DNA of 64,000 bases, taken from positions 744,001 through 808,000 of the forward strand of contig JAUKTV010000002.1 in NCBI GenBank assembly GCA_030549205.1, written 5' to 3'. The notes below the pieces were generated by a model. The model saw only the letters and a list, made by a program, of their open reading frames with translations, made no database searches and was not told the DNA's origin. Within the stretch, counting starts at the first letter, position 1; each line of letters opens with the position of its first letter. The DNA is from Apiosordaria backusii. Lineage: Eukaryota > Ascomycota > Sordariomycetes > Sordariales > Lasiosphaeriaceae. Positions 11,912 through 26,072 of this stretch are shown here, piece by piece. The translations under genes were made by a program, and so were the position numbers.

Positions 11912-14900
11912 ATTATAAGATTAATAAACTATAAACTTAGGAAGGTTTAAATATCTTACGATTTTAAAAAATAATGAATTTAAAGATTTACAATTCGATC
12001 GACGTACATTAAGAAACAGTTATATTACTATTTAAAATAAGCTAACCTTATATAATAAAAAATCGCCTATAATAATCCAATTTAAATACGACCTTAATAT
12101 AGTTTATTCTCTAATCGGTAAGGCTAAGGCTTAAAGTAGTAGTAAAGGTAAAACTATTAATCCCTTTAATTAAAATCGCAAATAGTCTTAAAAGGAAGTC
12201 CGTTTTTCTATCGATACTTTTTAATAGTACTTTTTAAATAAAAAACCTAAAACTATAGTTAATAAAAAGGCCGCTTATATTTTTAAAATAATCTTAAGTA
12301 GTCCTTATTAAAAAGATATAACTATATTAAGTATAATTATTGTTAACGTTTTAAATAATAAATAAAATATCCTTACCGTTAAAGTTTTTTATATAGTATT
12401 TTAATATAATATTTTTAAGTATTTTAACGATCTTCGATATTATATAGTTTATAATAAGATCTTTATTAATTAAATTAAGCGTTTTAAATTTTTTACGAAG
12501 TAATATATATTATATAAAGGTTTTAATATCTTCTTCCAATTAATTTATAAGTATAATAACAATAAAACCTTGATTAAATTTAAAAGCGTACTTTATAAAG
12601 TAAAATAGATTAAGTTTATTAAGGAATGTCCTTATAAAATATAGTAAGAATTTAAGCTTTATATTTTAATAGCAGTAATTATAAATAAATAAATCTATAA
12701 CCTTTACTATTACTATATAAATTTCGACTATAATATTTAGATTCTTTATAATTAAGTCTCTACTTTATACTTTAAGGATAGGACCTTTAACGAAATTACT
12801 TAAAAGTATATTAAAGTAATAAACGATATATTAAATATTAAAGATAAGGAGATTTTAAAGTTAAATAAGGATATTAAAACCTATAACGTTTAAATTACTA
12901 AATTTAAAGATAATATTAATATAATAAAAAAGCAATTAAATACTATTAAGGATAAAATAATCGGAATATATAATAGTATTTAAAAAGTATATAAAGCTTT
13001 AACTTTTTTAGCTATTTAAAATAAAAAGTTGCCTTAAAAAATTGAAAAGTTTAAAAAGAAATAATAGGATATGTTTTTTTTAATTAAAAGTAATAAATAA
13101 CTTTACTCCTTTTTTTTAATTTAAAGTAATAACTAAGTCCTATTAATATATACTTTTAAAAAGAACCAATTAGTTATATTTACTATTAACGAAAATAAAT
13201 CTTTTAAATAAAGTAAAAAAAGTATAAAGCTTCTTAACTTATTAGTCTTTATAAATAAAAAATGTAGTAAGGATTTCCTATCCTTTAATATATAGTGCTA
13301 TTAAATAATTAATAAAGTTAAAGTTAATTATAATTACTTTATTAACGATAGAGCTTTTTTTATATATATTAAAAATTATATTAACGGTAAAGCCTTTAAA
13401 ATATTAACTTTATATTTATATAATAAATACCTTAATTAAATCGATACCTTTAATTATTTAATAAAGTATATATAGTATAAGTATAATGACTATAATTTAA
13501 AGGAAAAGGCCTTAGTAAATTTTAATAAGTTTAAATTAAAAAAGCTTATTAAATATTAAATATTTAAAAATGACTTTATATATTTAATTAATAAAGTTAA
13601 TTACTTTAAATTTAAATAGAAGTATAAGTTTAAGCGTTATATTTATAAGTCTTTATAGAAGGCTTTAACTTTATAATATATTAACCTTATGGTAATTTTT
13701 AAAGATTATACTTATTTAAGTATTAAAATTACTTTAATTAATAATTAAATTAAAGTAAAGGTTAAGAAAAAAGAAAAAGATAAAGGTATTAATAATAGTA
13801 AAGGTCGTTATAGAGGTTAATATAATAACTTTAATAGCGGTAATAAATTTAATAATACTTTTAATAATTAGTTAAAAAGCTAAGCTTTAAAAATTAATTA
13901 AAAGCCTTTAAAAAAAGAAGTATATAAACGTTATAATATTAATAAATATTTTCTTTATAGAAAAAAAAGTTATATTAATAACGATTATATTAAGAATTCT
14001 TTTAATAAAAAAAAGAAGGACGGTAATAAAGATTATAAGGCTTATATTATTAACCTTTAAAAGATATAAGTTAAGAAGGATAAAGAAGATTAAGAGGAGT
14101 TTCCTTTATAAAAGCTTACGAAATTGAAATTTAAACTAACTTTTAATAAAGAAAAACTTAATTAATTTAATAATTCTTTTAAAAAAGAAAACTAAATACT
14201 TTAAATAATTTAGACTTCCTTTTAAAGGATATATTAACGATAATAATAGTAAAAAAAAAAGCGTCTTTTAATTTATTAATAAAGCGCTTAAAAAAAAAGC
14301 CCTTTATAATATTTATTTTAATAGGCATTAATAAAACTTCCTTTTTATTACTATTAACGGTTTTATTAATATAGGAGTAAATAAAGATATATTTATTAAT
14401 ATATCATTTATAAAAAGATTATAAAAGAAGAATTTAATTGTTAAACGCTTAAAGGACTTTAAGCTTTAACCTATTAGTAAGTTCGATAATAAGCCTTTAT
14501 AAATTATTAACGTTACTTTAAAAGTAAAGTTAATAGTTTAAAAAAAAACCTTTCTTTACTAACCGTTATTAATTATTGATATTAAATATAATATTATTTT
14601 AAGTAAAAAGTTCTTTAAAAAATATAACGTCTTTATCGATTATTTAAAGAAGAAACTTTTATTTTTAAATAACTTACTATTAAAAAAGAAATATTAATTA
14701 AAGAATAGGAAAGTAAAAAAGAAGAAATTAAATATAGAGATTATAATAGTAGAGGTTAAGTAAAAGGAGGAAGATTAGTATAAGAAAAAAGCGATATTTA
14801 TTAAAGAATATATTAAAAAGTTAAAGTAGTAATTTAAGAAAAAGCTACCTTCTTAATTTTAATAGGTTATTTTAAAGTTAAAGCTTAACGGTTTAATTAA

Positions 14901-17900
14901 GGAGATAAATAAAATATAGTAGAACTTAAAAGGAAAGACAAATATATTAAGAGGGTATAGGAAAAAAGTATCCTTTAATAATAAAAAGTTAAAGTAATTA
15001 GAGGAATTTAATATAGTAATAATTAAAAAAGTAGTTTATTATATAATAATTAAAATAAAAAAATAGAAAGTAAAATTTATAACGTTAAATATATTAAATA
15101 CTATAATTAAGTATAAAAAGATTAAGGAAAATAGAAGGTTAAAGAGGTTAAAAAAGGATAGTGTAAAATTATAAAGGATGGTTTTAAAGAAACTATTAAA
15201 GTATTATTATAAGTATTTTGATATTTTTAATAAGACTAAATTAAATAAGTTATTACTTTTCTGTTATAATATTAATTATAAAATTAAGCTACTTTTAAAT
15301 AAAAAATTAGAGAATATTAACTATAGTTTATTATATAAGATATTAATAAAAAAGTTAAAGGTTAATAAAAAGTATATTATTAAAATATTAAAGAAGAGGT
15401 AAATTATATTAAATAGTAAGCTATAGGCTTTATTTATTTTATTTATATAAAAAATAAATAGTATATAAAGATTTTACATTAATTACTATAAATTTAGTAT
15501 AAAAATAATTAAAGACTACTATTTATTATTATTAATCGATAAGACTTTAAAGAAAATCTTTAAAGTAAAGATATTCTTAAAAATCGATATCTAATAGACA
15601 TTTAATCAAATACAAATAGACCTTAAAAGTAAGACTTTAATAGCCTTCTATATAAAGTAAAAGGCTTTTAAATATAAAGTATTACTATTTAATTTATATA
15701 ATAAACTAATTACCTTTTAACGGTTTATTAATCGGATGCTATTTAAATATATTAATAATTTCTATAGCGTATATATCAATAAGATCTTAATTTACTTAAA
15801 TAGTAAATCGAAGTATTATAAATATATTATAAAGATATTATAATATTTATAGAAAATAAAATTATAAGCTGATATTAAAAAATGTAAATTCTATATTATA
15901 AGTATAGAATATTTAAGGATTATAATTATAATAAACGGTATTAAAGTTAATTTAAAGAAAATTAAAGCAATATATAATTAAAAAAGACTAACAAATATAA
16001 AGGGAATATAGTCTTTCTTAAAGTTTTATAATTTTTATAGACAATTTATTAAAGAATATAGCTATATTATATATCTTTTAATAACCTTAATAAAAAAGAC
16101 TTTAAATAAAACTAAACTTTCAATTAAAAAATAACATTTAAAGAATTTAAACGTAAAATATTAAGTATTCTAATATTATTCTATTTTTATTATTATAAGC
16201 TGACTAAATTAAAGATAGATATATTATAAAGTATAATAGTAAAAGTATTATTATAGTTTTAAAAGGAAAATTAAAATTAATATTTAATCGGGTACTAATT
16301 TTAAATATTATAAAGGTTTAAATATAATTATTATATTTATAATAAAAAGTTAATAACTATTATTAAAGTAATTTAATTTTAATCGGTTAAATTAAAAGGA
16401 TTATATTATAAAGACCCTTTTTTAATAATTTCAAACTATAAGGTATTAAAATATTTTAATATAAAAAAAATCTTAAATATTAAATAAACCGCTTAAATTA
16501 AAAAGCTTTTTAAATATAATTTTTATATTACTTTTCGCTTTAAGAAAGATAATGCAGTTACTAATACTTTATTATAAAAATTAAAAAATACTATTATTTA
16601 AAAGGAGAAAAGGAATATATGTTATATAATGTAAATATTTACTTCGATTAAATTAAAATAATTAAATTAATAATAAATAAAATAAAAGTATAACGATAAT
16701 TTAAGATTAATTTTAATAATCGATATCGAAAATATAGAAGTTCCTTTATTAACTTTAATTACATTAAATAAAAATATCGTATTTTTTAAAGAAAGTAGAT
16801 TTTAATTTATAAATAAGCTTTTAACGGTAAATAAAAAAGTAAAGCTTTAAAGAAATATAAAGAAAAGGTAAAGGATAAGGAAAACCTTTTAAAATTTAAT
16901 ATATAGAATAATCGCTTCGTTCTATATAATAAAAAATTAATTATACTTAACGAAGCTATATTTTAAATAAAGATAATAGTAGAGATTTATAAAAAACTAT
17001 TTATAATATATTCCGGTTACTATAAAATTTGTAAATTAATTATAACTTAATATTAATAATTAAAAATATATAGTAATATTAATTAATATATCGTTAATTA
17101 CTTATATAGATTTTTAAAAAAGCCTAAGGATAAAATTTCTAAATTTTTATACTTAATATTATTATTTAAAAGAACTTGATATAACCTTATAGTAAATTTT
17201 AATTAAATGCTAAAAAATAAAAGAGGTTTTAATAATATAATAATAATTATTAATTACTTATCGAAAGTAATATAATTAATTTTATATATAATATAGAATA
17301 TAATTTAAAAGGTTATAAAATTATATTATAATAGTTTATATAAGATAATAGGGCTTTTTAATAAAGTAATTAATAACTGAGGACTATAATTTAAATCCGA
17401 CTTTATAAATAAAATATTAAAGATACTTAAAATTAAATAGAACTTAATTATTATAAAGTATTTATAAATAATAAAGTAAATTAAAAATTACAATATATTA
17501 ATTAACTAAAGGCTTAAACCGTTTGTTAATTATTATTAAAATAATTAATCGATAATTTTATTAACTTTTAATATAGTATAGTATTTAATACTTTACGATA
17601 ATATAATATTTTCTTTTTATAAAGTCTTATTTAGATACCTATTCTCGATATCTTTTAATTAGAAAGTAAAAATAAAGTTATTTTATAATATATTAATAAT
17701 AAAAAAGCTTAATAAATAGAAGGTTTAAGAAAAAGCTAAGAAGATCGAAGTATATTAAAAGTACGTTTAATAATATATTATAAATATATAAAAAAAGTAA
17801 GCGATATAAATTAACCGTTATTATAGAAAGTTTAATTTTAATATAAATAATAAGGTAATTATAATAAAGTAAATAAAGACTATTAATAAACCTAACAATA

Positions 17901-18701
17901 AGCTTAATTTTCTAATAACTTAATAATATTATAAGATTAAAAAGAAAGTTAATTACATTTATTAACTTAAAGTTTTAAATTTTTAAAAAGGCTTTAAAGT
18001 ATTTATAGTCGATCGATTAAAGAAGTATAATAATAACCCTTTACTTAATTAAAATATTAAAAGCCTATTAAATAAAATAATATTTAATAACTTTAAATAA
18101 TAAGAAATTAATAAGATTATTATAAGTTGCCTTTATTATAATAAATTATAATATTAGGCCAATTAAAAAAGATAGGATCTTAATTTAAAATAATATTATA
18201 TAAAAAACTTTAAAGAATTATTATTAACACTTAAGAAATTTTATAATAATAATCCTAATTAAATAGGACCTTTAATTTAATTGGAATAATAATTTAAAGC
18301 TATAGAAAACGACGATTTCGTGTTAAAATACTTAAATAATAATAAGCCAATAAAGGCAAACTTAATATTATATAGGTTATTAAAAAAAAAAGGATAAAGG
18401 TTTTAAACTTTATTTCGATTAATTATTTCAATAGCCTATAAATATAATTAGTATAATAATTAAAGTATTAGGACTTAAAATTTTAACTACATTACTTAAT
18501 AAAGCCTTGAGGGTACTTTTCCTTTATTTAGAAAATAGATCTATTATTAGTTCAACTTTTACATTAAGTATTAAAATTTAAATTTAATTAATAAACCGCT
18601 CTGCCTTTATATAGTATAGAGCTTTCGATCCTTAATCGAATAACCTTTTTTATTTTTATTGCAATTAAAAGTTTAAGGTAAGCTTCTTTTAATCTAAAGG
18701 T

Positions 18702-18950
18702 TATTACGGTATAGTAGTAAAAGATATAATAAATAGGATATAGGATTAAGGTTATATATAAAGTAGGGTTGTGGCTAATAAGAAGAGAGTAAGGATAATA
18801 GGTGAAAGGTAAAGCAAAGCTTTTACCTTGAATATATTGTAAAACTGTAAGCTATAGCTAATACTCTTTTCTTTTTCTCTTCATCTTACAATTCCTTAAT
18901 AAACTGGAATATAATATTGGCCTGACCTATTGAATCACACTATCGTGACA
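18702..18950 (+). repeat. 3' LTR of the Ty3/gypsy element
   Basis: 249 bp, the same length as the 5' LTR, starting TATTACGG and ending CGTGACA. It aligns without obvious gaps to 11663-11911. Differences are almost entirely C/T and G/A, so RIP rather than neutral decay dominates, and LTR divergence cannot be used to date the insertion. Confidence 0.9.
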
Positions 18951-18955
18951 CTTAA

Positions 18956-21900
18956 CCTCTATATAGGATAAGTAAAGAATAAGGAAGAAAATTACCGTTA
19001 ACGTTACCTTACGTATAAACTTAATTAAAACGGCCTTTATATTAAGGTAGTAAGCGGAACTTAGGCGATTATACTTACGTAATTTACAAATTAGAACTAT
19101 AGTAAGGGAAATTAAGTAAAAGCTATAGAAAAGATATCTTTACTGGGATAACGAGGTAAATACAATAGGTCAACTTTAAAATATATATAATAATTAGCTT
19201 ACTTATAATAGAAGCTACAGTATGTCCGGAGAGCTGAAGAATATACCTCTGCTCCATTTACCATAATCAGTTTACATTCCCATTTACTTAACTAAATAGC
19301 ATTTACTTAACTGTTAAAAAGGGCTTTTATAATTCGGTAGTTAGTATAAATACTTACTTTTAGGTTAGAGCCGCTTTAGAATTCTTCATAACTATAGTAA
19401 AACTTCATTTCGCTATTTCGGAGCATACTATACTACAAGATAGACCCACAGTAGACTATTCCTCCTTATAATCGATATGTTATTAGGCAATATAGTACTA
19501 TACTTAAAGTAGTTAAGTGGTCGATCGTGTCCACTCTGGCTGCTTAGAGCTATTTTTAGAGTTGCATAATAGGCATACGGTACAATCCAGCGTCGTATTT
19601 TAGAGCTCCATAAACGGCGCTTAAAAACTGCAGAACCTTATATTAGCCAAATATTAAAGCATCTATATTTATACTTTAAAGATATCCGGAAGTACTCTAT
19701 TCCTAATAGTTATAATCTCCAGTTTATTCTATATAATAAGTTTAAGAAGCTTACTTTAGCTTCCTAATGAGCTCATAGATAAGATTGCGGACTATCTTGT
19801 ACCTTTATTTCGAGCTTTGCTATTTTGGATGTTGATTTAGAAAATATTACTTTTAAAGAAGAACTACAATTTTGTTTAAACTTAGGACTTTATTTTTAAG
19901 AAAGATCTATAGATTAACGAAGTTCTTAAGATTAAGAGTAATAATGGCGGAGGGCCGGTTTTTTATTTTATAGGCAGTTAACTTTAAAAAGTATATTACG
20001 GTAAACCTAAGGGCGTATACTTAGCTTTTCTTGTTACTAATTAGACGGGTAATGTCTGTTATCTATAGAAGGACTTTTTTAAGTTATTATAAGATTATAA
20101 GGTTATAGAAGATAAGTTTGTAATTTAATTTAAAGCGTTCAGTATTTTATTATATATTGTAAATACTATTAAGGGCTATAAGTAAATATTTATAATAGAT
20201 TTAAGTAAATTATTTTATTAAAAGAGGTTTTAGTTGTTAATATAGGCAGTTTATTATATAGAAAATGTTCTATATAAAATTTATTAGGTTAGTAGTATAG
20301 AGGGATGTTTTATAGAAAGGGGGGAGGCTGTTTATAATATATATTTAATTAGGTTGAAATTTAAAGATAGGTTACCGGTAGACTATATTTTCGAAAACCT
20401 TAAAAGAACTATAAAAATAATAGAAGTTAAAAATAGAAGGGATGGGGTTTTATATTAGAGAGTTACTGGATAATATAAGTAGGGTTAGTAATTTAAAGTA
20501 TTTAATAGTATTTTAGCTGAATATGGATTTTTAAATCTGCTTTTAGTATACGGTCTTTTAATTTAACTATTATATTAACCGAGGGTACTATAGTTATCAG
20601 ACTTAGCTATAAAAGCGATCGATATAATTAATAAATATAATCTTAAAATACCTCGGTTACTATTTATATAATAAGCGTCTTAAAATAATCAGTATAATTA
20701 AATAGAAGCGTAAATAAGCAGTAAATCAGCGAAAATCTTTTTATTAAATAGTTTGTAATATCTTAGTAGGAGATGTACAGAACTATGTATAAGAAAACGT
20801 ACCACTATACTGCGACTATAACGAAGGTTACTTTTGGTATTAAAACGATATTAACCTTATTAGGAAATACAGTATAACCTTAAATAGATAGGGACATATT
20901 CCCCTACGCTAGTTAAATAAGGAGGGTCATAATTTATCTAACAGGCAAGCGCAAGTAACCTTTAATAGAGATATAAAGGCAATATATTATTCTTTAACCT
21001 ATTTTATATTTAGACCTATTGCTTAGGCCTTATAGTATTAATTACCAATATATAGCTCCTTAATTTATAGCTCTATAATATATAATATATTTATATACTA
21101 TAGGTAAACCGCTTAAGATACTAAAATTACACTTACTAAAGTCCATTTATACTTACAGAGCGTTCGAAAGTAAATACAATACAATAAGTCAACGAAAAAG
21201 TCTCGGTACTATAAATGCAAGTTTGAACTTACAGAACTGCATTTCCATCGATCATACACAGAAACCACACCGCAACAACCAAGATTATACAGCCTTAGGC
21301 TCTCCTTTCTAATACCAACCGTTTATAACCTCTTCTTGCCCTTTAGGTCTTGACAGCTCGGCCCTTTTTCCTATTAGCTCAGGGCCTTTTATATAATATT
21401 TATTTCCTTAAGAAAGCTTAAATAATTATAAGTTCCCTCCTTTCTGCGCCTACTGTAATAAGAGCTCGAAGGTATTAGGCTCTTCTTTCTATTATAAATA
21501 ACTAAAGGCTCTTTATTTATATCCGGCCTTTTAAGCTTATATATAATATAGGCTTCCGGTAAGGTCTTTAATGCCGATAGTATAATAAAGCCCTTAGATT
21601 AATGCTAATAATAAGTACCTTCTATATATAAAACGGCGTTTATAAAAATAGTCTTTAGGTTATTTGATTAGGGAGGTATAAGGAGGTTGTTTAGATAATA
21701 ATAGAGATAAGTGTAGTAGATTAGTACTATTAAATAGTAAAGGTATAAGATATAGTTATTAGTTTTTTAAGGTTTATTAAGGTTAGAATTAAAGATTATT
21801 TAGTTAGTTGTAATAATTTTATTATAGATAAGATTAATGTAAGAAAGGGGTTGTTTTTTTTATTAATTAAAGGCATTGTTTTAATTTAAATAAGAAATAC

Positions 21901-22071
21901 GCAGTTATAAAGTATACAATTGCTTAACTTTAGTTTTAACTTATTAATATAATAACTCCTTCTTAATACTTTAGGATTGCTTTAGACTGCCCCCTTTTAA
22001 AGCTGCGCAATCGTAACTTAATTAGCGCTTAGGCTTTCCTTCTATTTAAAATACAATAGAACTGCTTTGGG
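18956..22071. repeat. RIP-affected DNA, unassigned remnants
   Basis: AT-rich with islands of nearer-normal composition (19430-19600, 20780-20960, 21240-21360). No frame gave a family I can name, and no terminal repeats were matched. The phrase AGCTATTTTTAGAG at about 19551 recurs in the 17-bp array near 26.1 kb. Confidence 0.5.
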
Positions 22072-24840
22072 TTAACTACAATAGGGTTTTTTTTTCCAAC
22101 TCCCATATATACTATCCAAACGCTTTAGCTCCTCGCTGGCTGTCGTTAATACGGTATAAGTGAAGGCTTCTAAGTAGTTCGCAGCTACAGCGCTGTCAAC
22201 AAGTCAAGTCAAGTCTGGAGCTAGATTTAATTTGATTTAATGAATTTGAGCCAGACTTGACTTGACTTCCCCCCGATTTAACTTAATTTAATAGACTTAA
22301 TAGACTTATTAAGAAAGCTTAGTCGAGGTTATTCTAAACTTGAAATAAATATAAAAATAGACCTCTAAAACTATTATAAGGCCACAACCTTCTTAAATAA
22401 TTCCTCCTATACTTAATTTCGTATACATTAAAACTCTAAAAAAGTATCGTCGTTAAAAAAGTATCGTTATAACCCTATCGTAAACTTTATAAAGCTAAAG
22501 GTCTGCTTACATTCTGTTATATGGGAAGGTATTGAAAGTATTTCAAACGCTATTCTTATAAAGTATAGGTATTTGTTTTTCTATATTAACCATTATTAAA
22601 TTAGGTTATTAACGGGGTATATAGGACCTTATAAGTACTTCCCAACTTTATTTACAATACTGCCGGCAATCGAAATATTGTAGAAGCTATCCTTAAAGCC
22701 AGGGACTTACTCTAGGGTATATCGGTATACTAGAAGATCAACTATTAGGTAATATATATTAAAGTAAGCTACAAACTACCGCTAGATGTTTAATATCCTC
22801 TGGTCATTGCCCTTGTAGAATAGCCTTACTTACTTTATCCTGCGGCCCGGGTGCAGAATAAGAGCTGTGTATAGTGACGTAGCTTCTTGGAAGGAGATTG
22901 TCGGTCTGGGTTAAATTGAGAATAGAAAGTAGGCTCCGGAAGTGCTTATATTTAATTACGGAAAATGGAATATTTAAATCAGAAACCTATTTAACGAGGA
23001 GCTTCTAGAAGGGGTCTTAGGTCTTTATAGAGGGCAAGAGCTTTATCTTCTTGGTAGTTCGAACTTGGAAAAGCTTGTTAATTGCCGACAACGATCTCTT
23101 ACTAGCACTGTTTGCTCCTAAAAGCTTGCCATCCTTTATAATACCGTACTTTTATCGGAGGTATTTGGCTGGGGAAGTTGTTACCTCTGCGTTAAAGATA
23201 TCGTAGCACTTGTAGTAAGCCTAGAATTTACCGTCTGTAGAGCTCGAGTCGCTTTCTATGAGCCGTAGGAGCAGTGTGCCGTAGGCGTTTACCCAAGAAG
23301 GTCTATCCTTTAGCTTAAAGTGCGTGCGGAGGTGGTAAAACCGTTTGTCGGGACCCTGGATCTTTAGGTATAGCTTCGGATCGAGGGGGAGGTTGATGAT
23401 GGTTTTGGCATCGCGAATGTGCTCCTTGAGGCTCTTCTTGGTGGCCCCGGCACGGCCGAGCGCGTTGAACGCGAGGGGATATCGTAATCGATGTTCGGTG
23501 CAAGGGAAATATCGTCAGAATTGGGAGCTGCGTGGGCGGTATTGTCGGTAACGGAGAGAGCCATTTCAGGAGGTGCAGGCGGGAAGAGTGGATTTCGAGC
23601 GTTGTAGCAGCGCAGAATTCCGTTGATTGCGTGTGATCAACCTAGAGCCTGGCTGGGAGGGCTCTAGATCTTGGGCAAAATCTGGGCTAATTTACAATAT
23701 ACAACCCTAACCCTAATGAATATCAAGTCTGTTAAGTCTGTCAAGTCAAGTCGGCGCACCGACTTGACTTGACTTGTCGAGAGAAATCCCGACTTGACTT
23801 GACTTGACTTGGCTTGACTTGAAGACTTGACTTGATGGACTTGACTTGTTGACAGCGCTGCGCAGCTGTATCCGGATTCGCTTCCAGGGCAAGCTGGCCC
23901 CCATCAGAAAAAAACTTTGTAGAGACCCAAAAAGATATGTCCTGAGATGTCCCCACTTCCACGACTGCAATTTCGCCAGTTTCTTTATCCTTACAAAGGG
24001 TTAAAGAACCTTTGATCGGATGGTTGAGACTAACGTAGGACCACTGCACTGGGAGCCCAGGCTTGACCAAGGGAATACGGAAGGCGTGATAGACACCACG
24101 AGATTTCCAGACCCCATAGAAATAGCCTTCGGCGTGAAAATACTGCTCTGTCCGCTGTTATGCTTCTTGGAATTGGACTTGGACTGCTTAGTGCCGGTTT
24201 GAGATGGGATGAAAATACCAACAGTCCTTTCCTTCAAAAAAACGGAGGAATTCGTTATCCAGGTTACAAAATTTGCTATCCCGGCAAGCGATCTCTGTAG
24301 CAATCGTTTCCATATTCCGATTCACAGCGACGAGGCGATAAACGTAACGAGACTGACTTCGACGGGTCCTCGTGACAAGCTGGAAGCAGAACGCCTTTTC
24401 AGAAGCGGCGAGAGGTATATGCCGGACTAAGTGTTCCAGCAATTCGATACCTATCTTACAATCGCTTATAAACTGGTCGACCAGGACTTGAGCCTCGCTT
24501 AGAGACTGGGTGTTTGCTGGAGACACCCAGGGTCTAATCGCTCTGTAGGTAGGCGAGAAGGAGACCTTTGAGCTGACGGAAAGACCAGGCTATATGATTT
24601 TAGCGCATAAACTTGCATGTAAGTCTTGCTGTGAGGAGATGCTTGATCGGAAGGTGTGAGAAAATTTCCGAGTGCAGTTCGAACGGAAGGCCGCAAATTT
24701 GCTTCGCCTATCGCTTCTCCGGCCTGCAGCCACTGCTGAAGATTTATGGGACAAAATGTCTGAACTGCCAAAACCAGTTCTCCGAACTGGCAGTGGGTTA
24801 TGCCGGTGCTAATATAGGGCGGAGTAAATTGTTCGGCCTA
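22072..24840 (-). pseudogene. hypothetical gene split by a hAT insertion
   Basis: On the minus strand, overlapping frames from about 24835 down to 23861 carry protein-like sequence (for example FCPINLQQWLQAGEAIGEAN, then LSEAQVLVDQFISDCKIG, then GQLALEANPDTAA). They need at least two frame changes, which are introns or frameshifts. The last segment runs directly into the hAT end at 23860. Left of the transposon, at 22187, the same frame resumes after one copy of the 8-bp target sequence (NYLEAFTYTVLTTASEEL) and ends at TAA 22072-22074. So the element sits inside a coding region. I do not recognise the protein family. Confidence 0.55.
22188..23860 (-). mobile_element. hAT transposon copy, 1673 bp, RIP-damaged
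   Basis: Ends are perfect inverted repeats of 23 bp (CAGCGCTGTCAACAAGTCAA then GTC). They are flanked by an 8-bp direct repeat, CGCAGCTA at 22180-22187 and CGCAGCTG at 23861-23868, with one RIP-type G/A difference. Subterminal arrays of the ACTTGACTTG motif (22200-22270, 23735-23850) are typical hAT transposase-binding decoration. The minus-strand interior from about 23560 reads as a hAT transposase N-terminus: a charged DNA-binding region, a KCYDIFNAE motif, then VRTTKKIKLLPSIKT and a PFSVI...HFRSLLSILN segment near 22930-23080. Stops interrupt it. The catalytic and C-terminal dimerisation regions are missing or unreadable in 22300-22850. Confidence 0.88.
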
Positions 24841-24869
24841 GCTTTAAGGGAGTTACTAGGTATCGATGG

Positions 24870-26072
24870 ATAAGACTGAAACCTTAAATGGCAAAGTTGG
24901 CTAAGGGGGAGGGCAGTATTTATTAAAAATATAGAAAGTAGGCATCTGTATATATAGCCTTAAATACCGTTATTAAAGATTAATAGCCTAAGCTACTATA
25001 AATAGTACTTTTAAATAAAAAATAATAGGGTCTATAATAACCTTATAGTAGGTTTTAATTAAATAAATATAAATAAATTTTTAATTTATTTTTAATTAAT
25101 TTAATATTAATAAATAGTTTATTATAACCTTTAACGATATAACTACCTATATATATAATCTATATACTTAATTAATAGAGTTATTATCTTAAGTATAAAC
25201 TTCCGTTTATATTTTTAAAAGAGGTTTTTAAAAGGATAGTTAAAGAAGTCTATTATAAGGATATTGTAAAAGTTAAAAGGATTAAAAGAATAAACCTTTA
25301 AAATACTATCTATTAGCTTTTAACCGCTATTAAAGAGAGTTTTATAAATATAATACTTGTTTTATAATTAAGGGTTATTAGAATGCTTTAATTTTTAGTA
25401 TTGGTATATATTAATTTTAGGATATTTATATTGTAAACTAATAAACTTTTTTAAGCTTATTTTAACTGAACGATTATATATTAAAATTCTTTTTAAATAT
25501 TTATCTTACTCCTTTATTAAATATCCTTAAGTATTTTATAGTATATAATATATTTAGATATTTTAACGCTATAGTACTTTTTAATTATCTTTATTAATTC
25601 TCTTTTAGTTTTTAAATAATTAGTTAGAATGCTTTTACATTTTATATATAGCTATTATTATATAGTTTATTGTTAGTTAATTATAATATTAATAGAAAAG
25701 CTATATATCGATTATTATAGTAAAAATATATACTTTTTTTACTTAATAAAAAAGCAATATATTATTTTAAAGCTATTTTTAAAGTATAGACTGTTTAGTT
25801 AAGTAAGTAGGGATTATAATATAGAACCTCTATTTTTATTAAAGTTAAAAATAGCTTTTATAGTATTATATTAGGATTAGTTTCTAAATTTGTTTAAATT
25901 ACATAAATTATCTTTTTAAATATTGTTCCTATATCCCGGTTTACTAAAACTTTAAATAGTTTTTAACTTAATCAAGTATATAAGATTGCATTTTTACGCT
26001 AGTTTATATTTGCCTTATAGAGCTGCCAGCTATCGAATGCTACCTTTTAAGTAGGTCTGTTTGATTCCAAAA
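24870..26072. repeat. AT-rich RIP-degraded DNA
   Basis: TpA-rich, no open frames, no recognised domain. Around 25832-25860 there is a TTTATTAAAGTTAAAAATAGC-like motif that recurs three times at 29247-29398 on the other side of the Mutator-like element. Confidence 0.6.

Larger units (their letters stand above)
11663..18950 (+). mobile_element. full-length RIP-inactivated Ty3/gypsy LTR retrotransposon
   Basis: Two 249-bp LTRs bound 7288 bp, with identical CTTAA flanks (11658-11662, 18951-18955), the 5-bp duplication typical of gypsy integration. Reading through stops, the interior runs in gypsy order. A gag-like region with a CCHC knuckle whose Cys codons became Tyr lies near 13925-13990. An aspartic protease remnant (FINIGVNKDIF, from a DTGA-type motif) is near 14355. 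The RT entry segment (ILIKKLKVNKKYIIKIL) is at 15178-15402. RT with Y(V)DD altered to YINK, plus an IKDYYLLLLIDKT palm motif, lies at 15500-16100, then RNase H and an integrase-like region to about 18000. Nearly every domain carries TAA/TAG stops. Immobile unless trans-complemented. Confidence 0.92.

Noticed and set aside
15178..15402. 74-codon ORF as an independent small gene
   Set aside because: It is the reverse transcriptase entry segment of the RIPped Ty3/gypsy element; its Lys/Ile/Asn/Tyr composition is a RIP effect.
23700..23720. Telomere repeat (CCCTAACCCTAA)
   Set aside because: Only two units, inside the hAT element; isolated telomere-like dimers also occur at 11703, 43449 and 63090 and do not form arrays.
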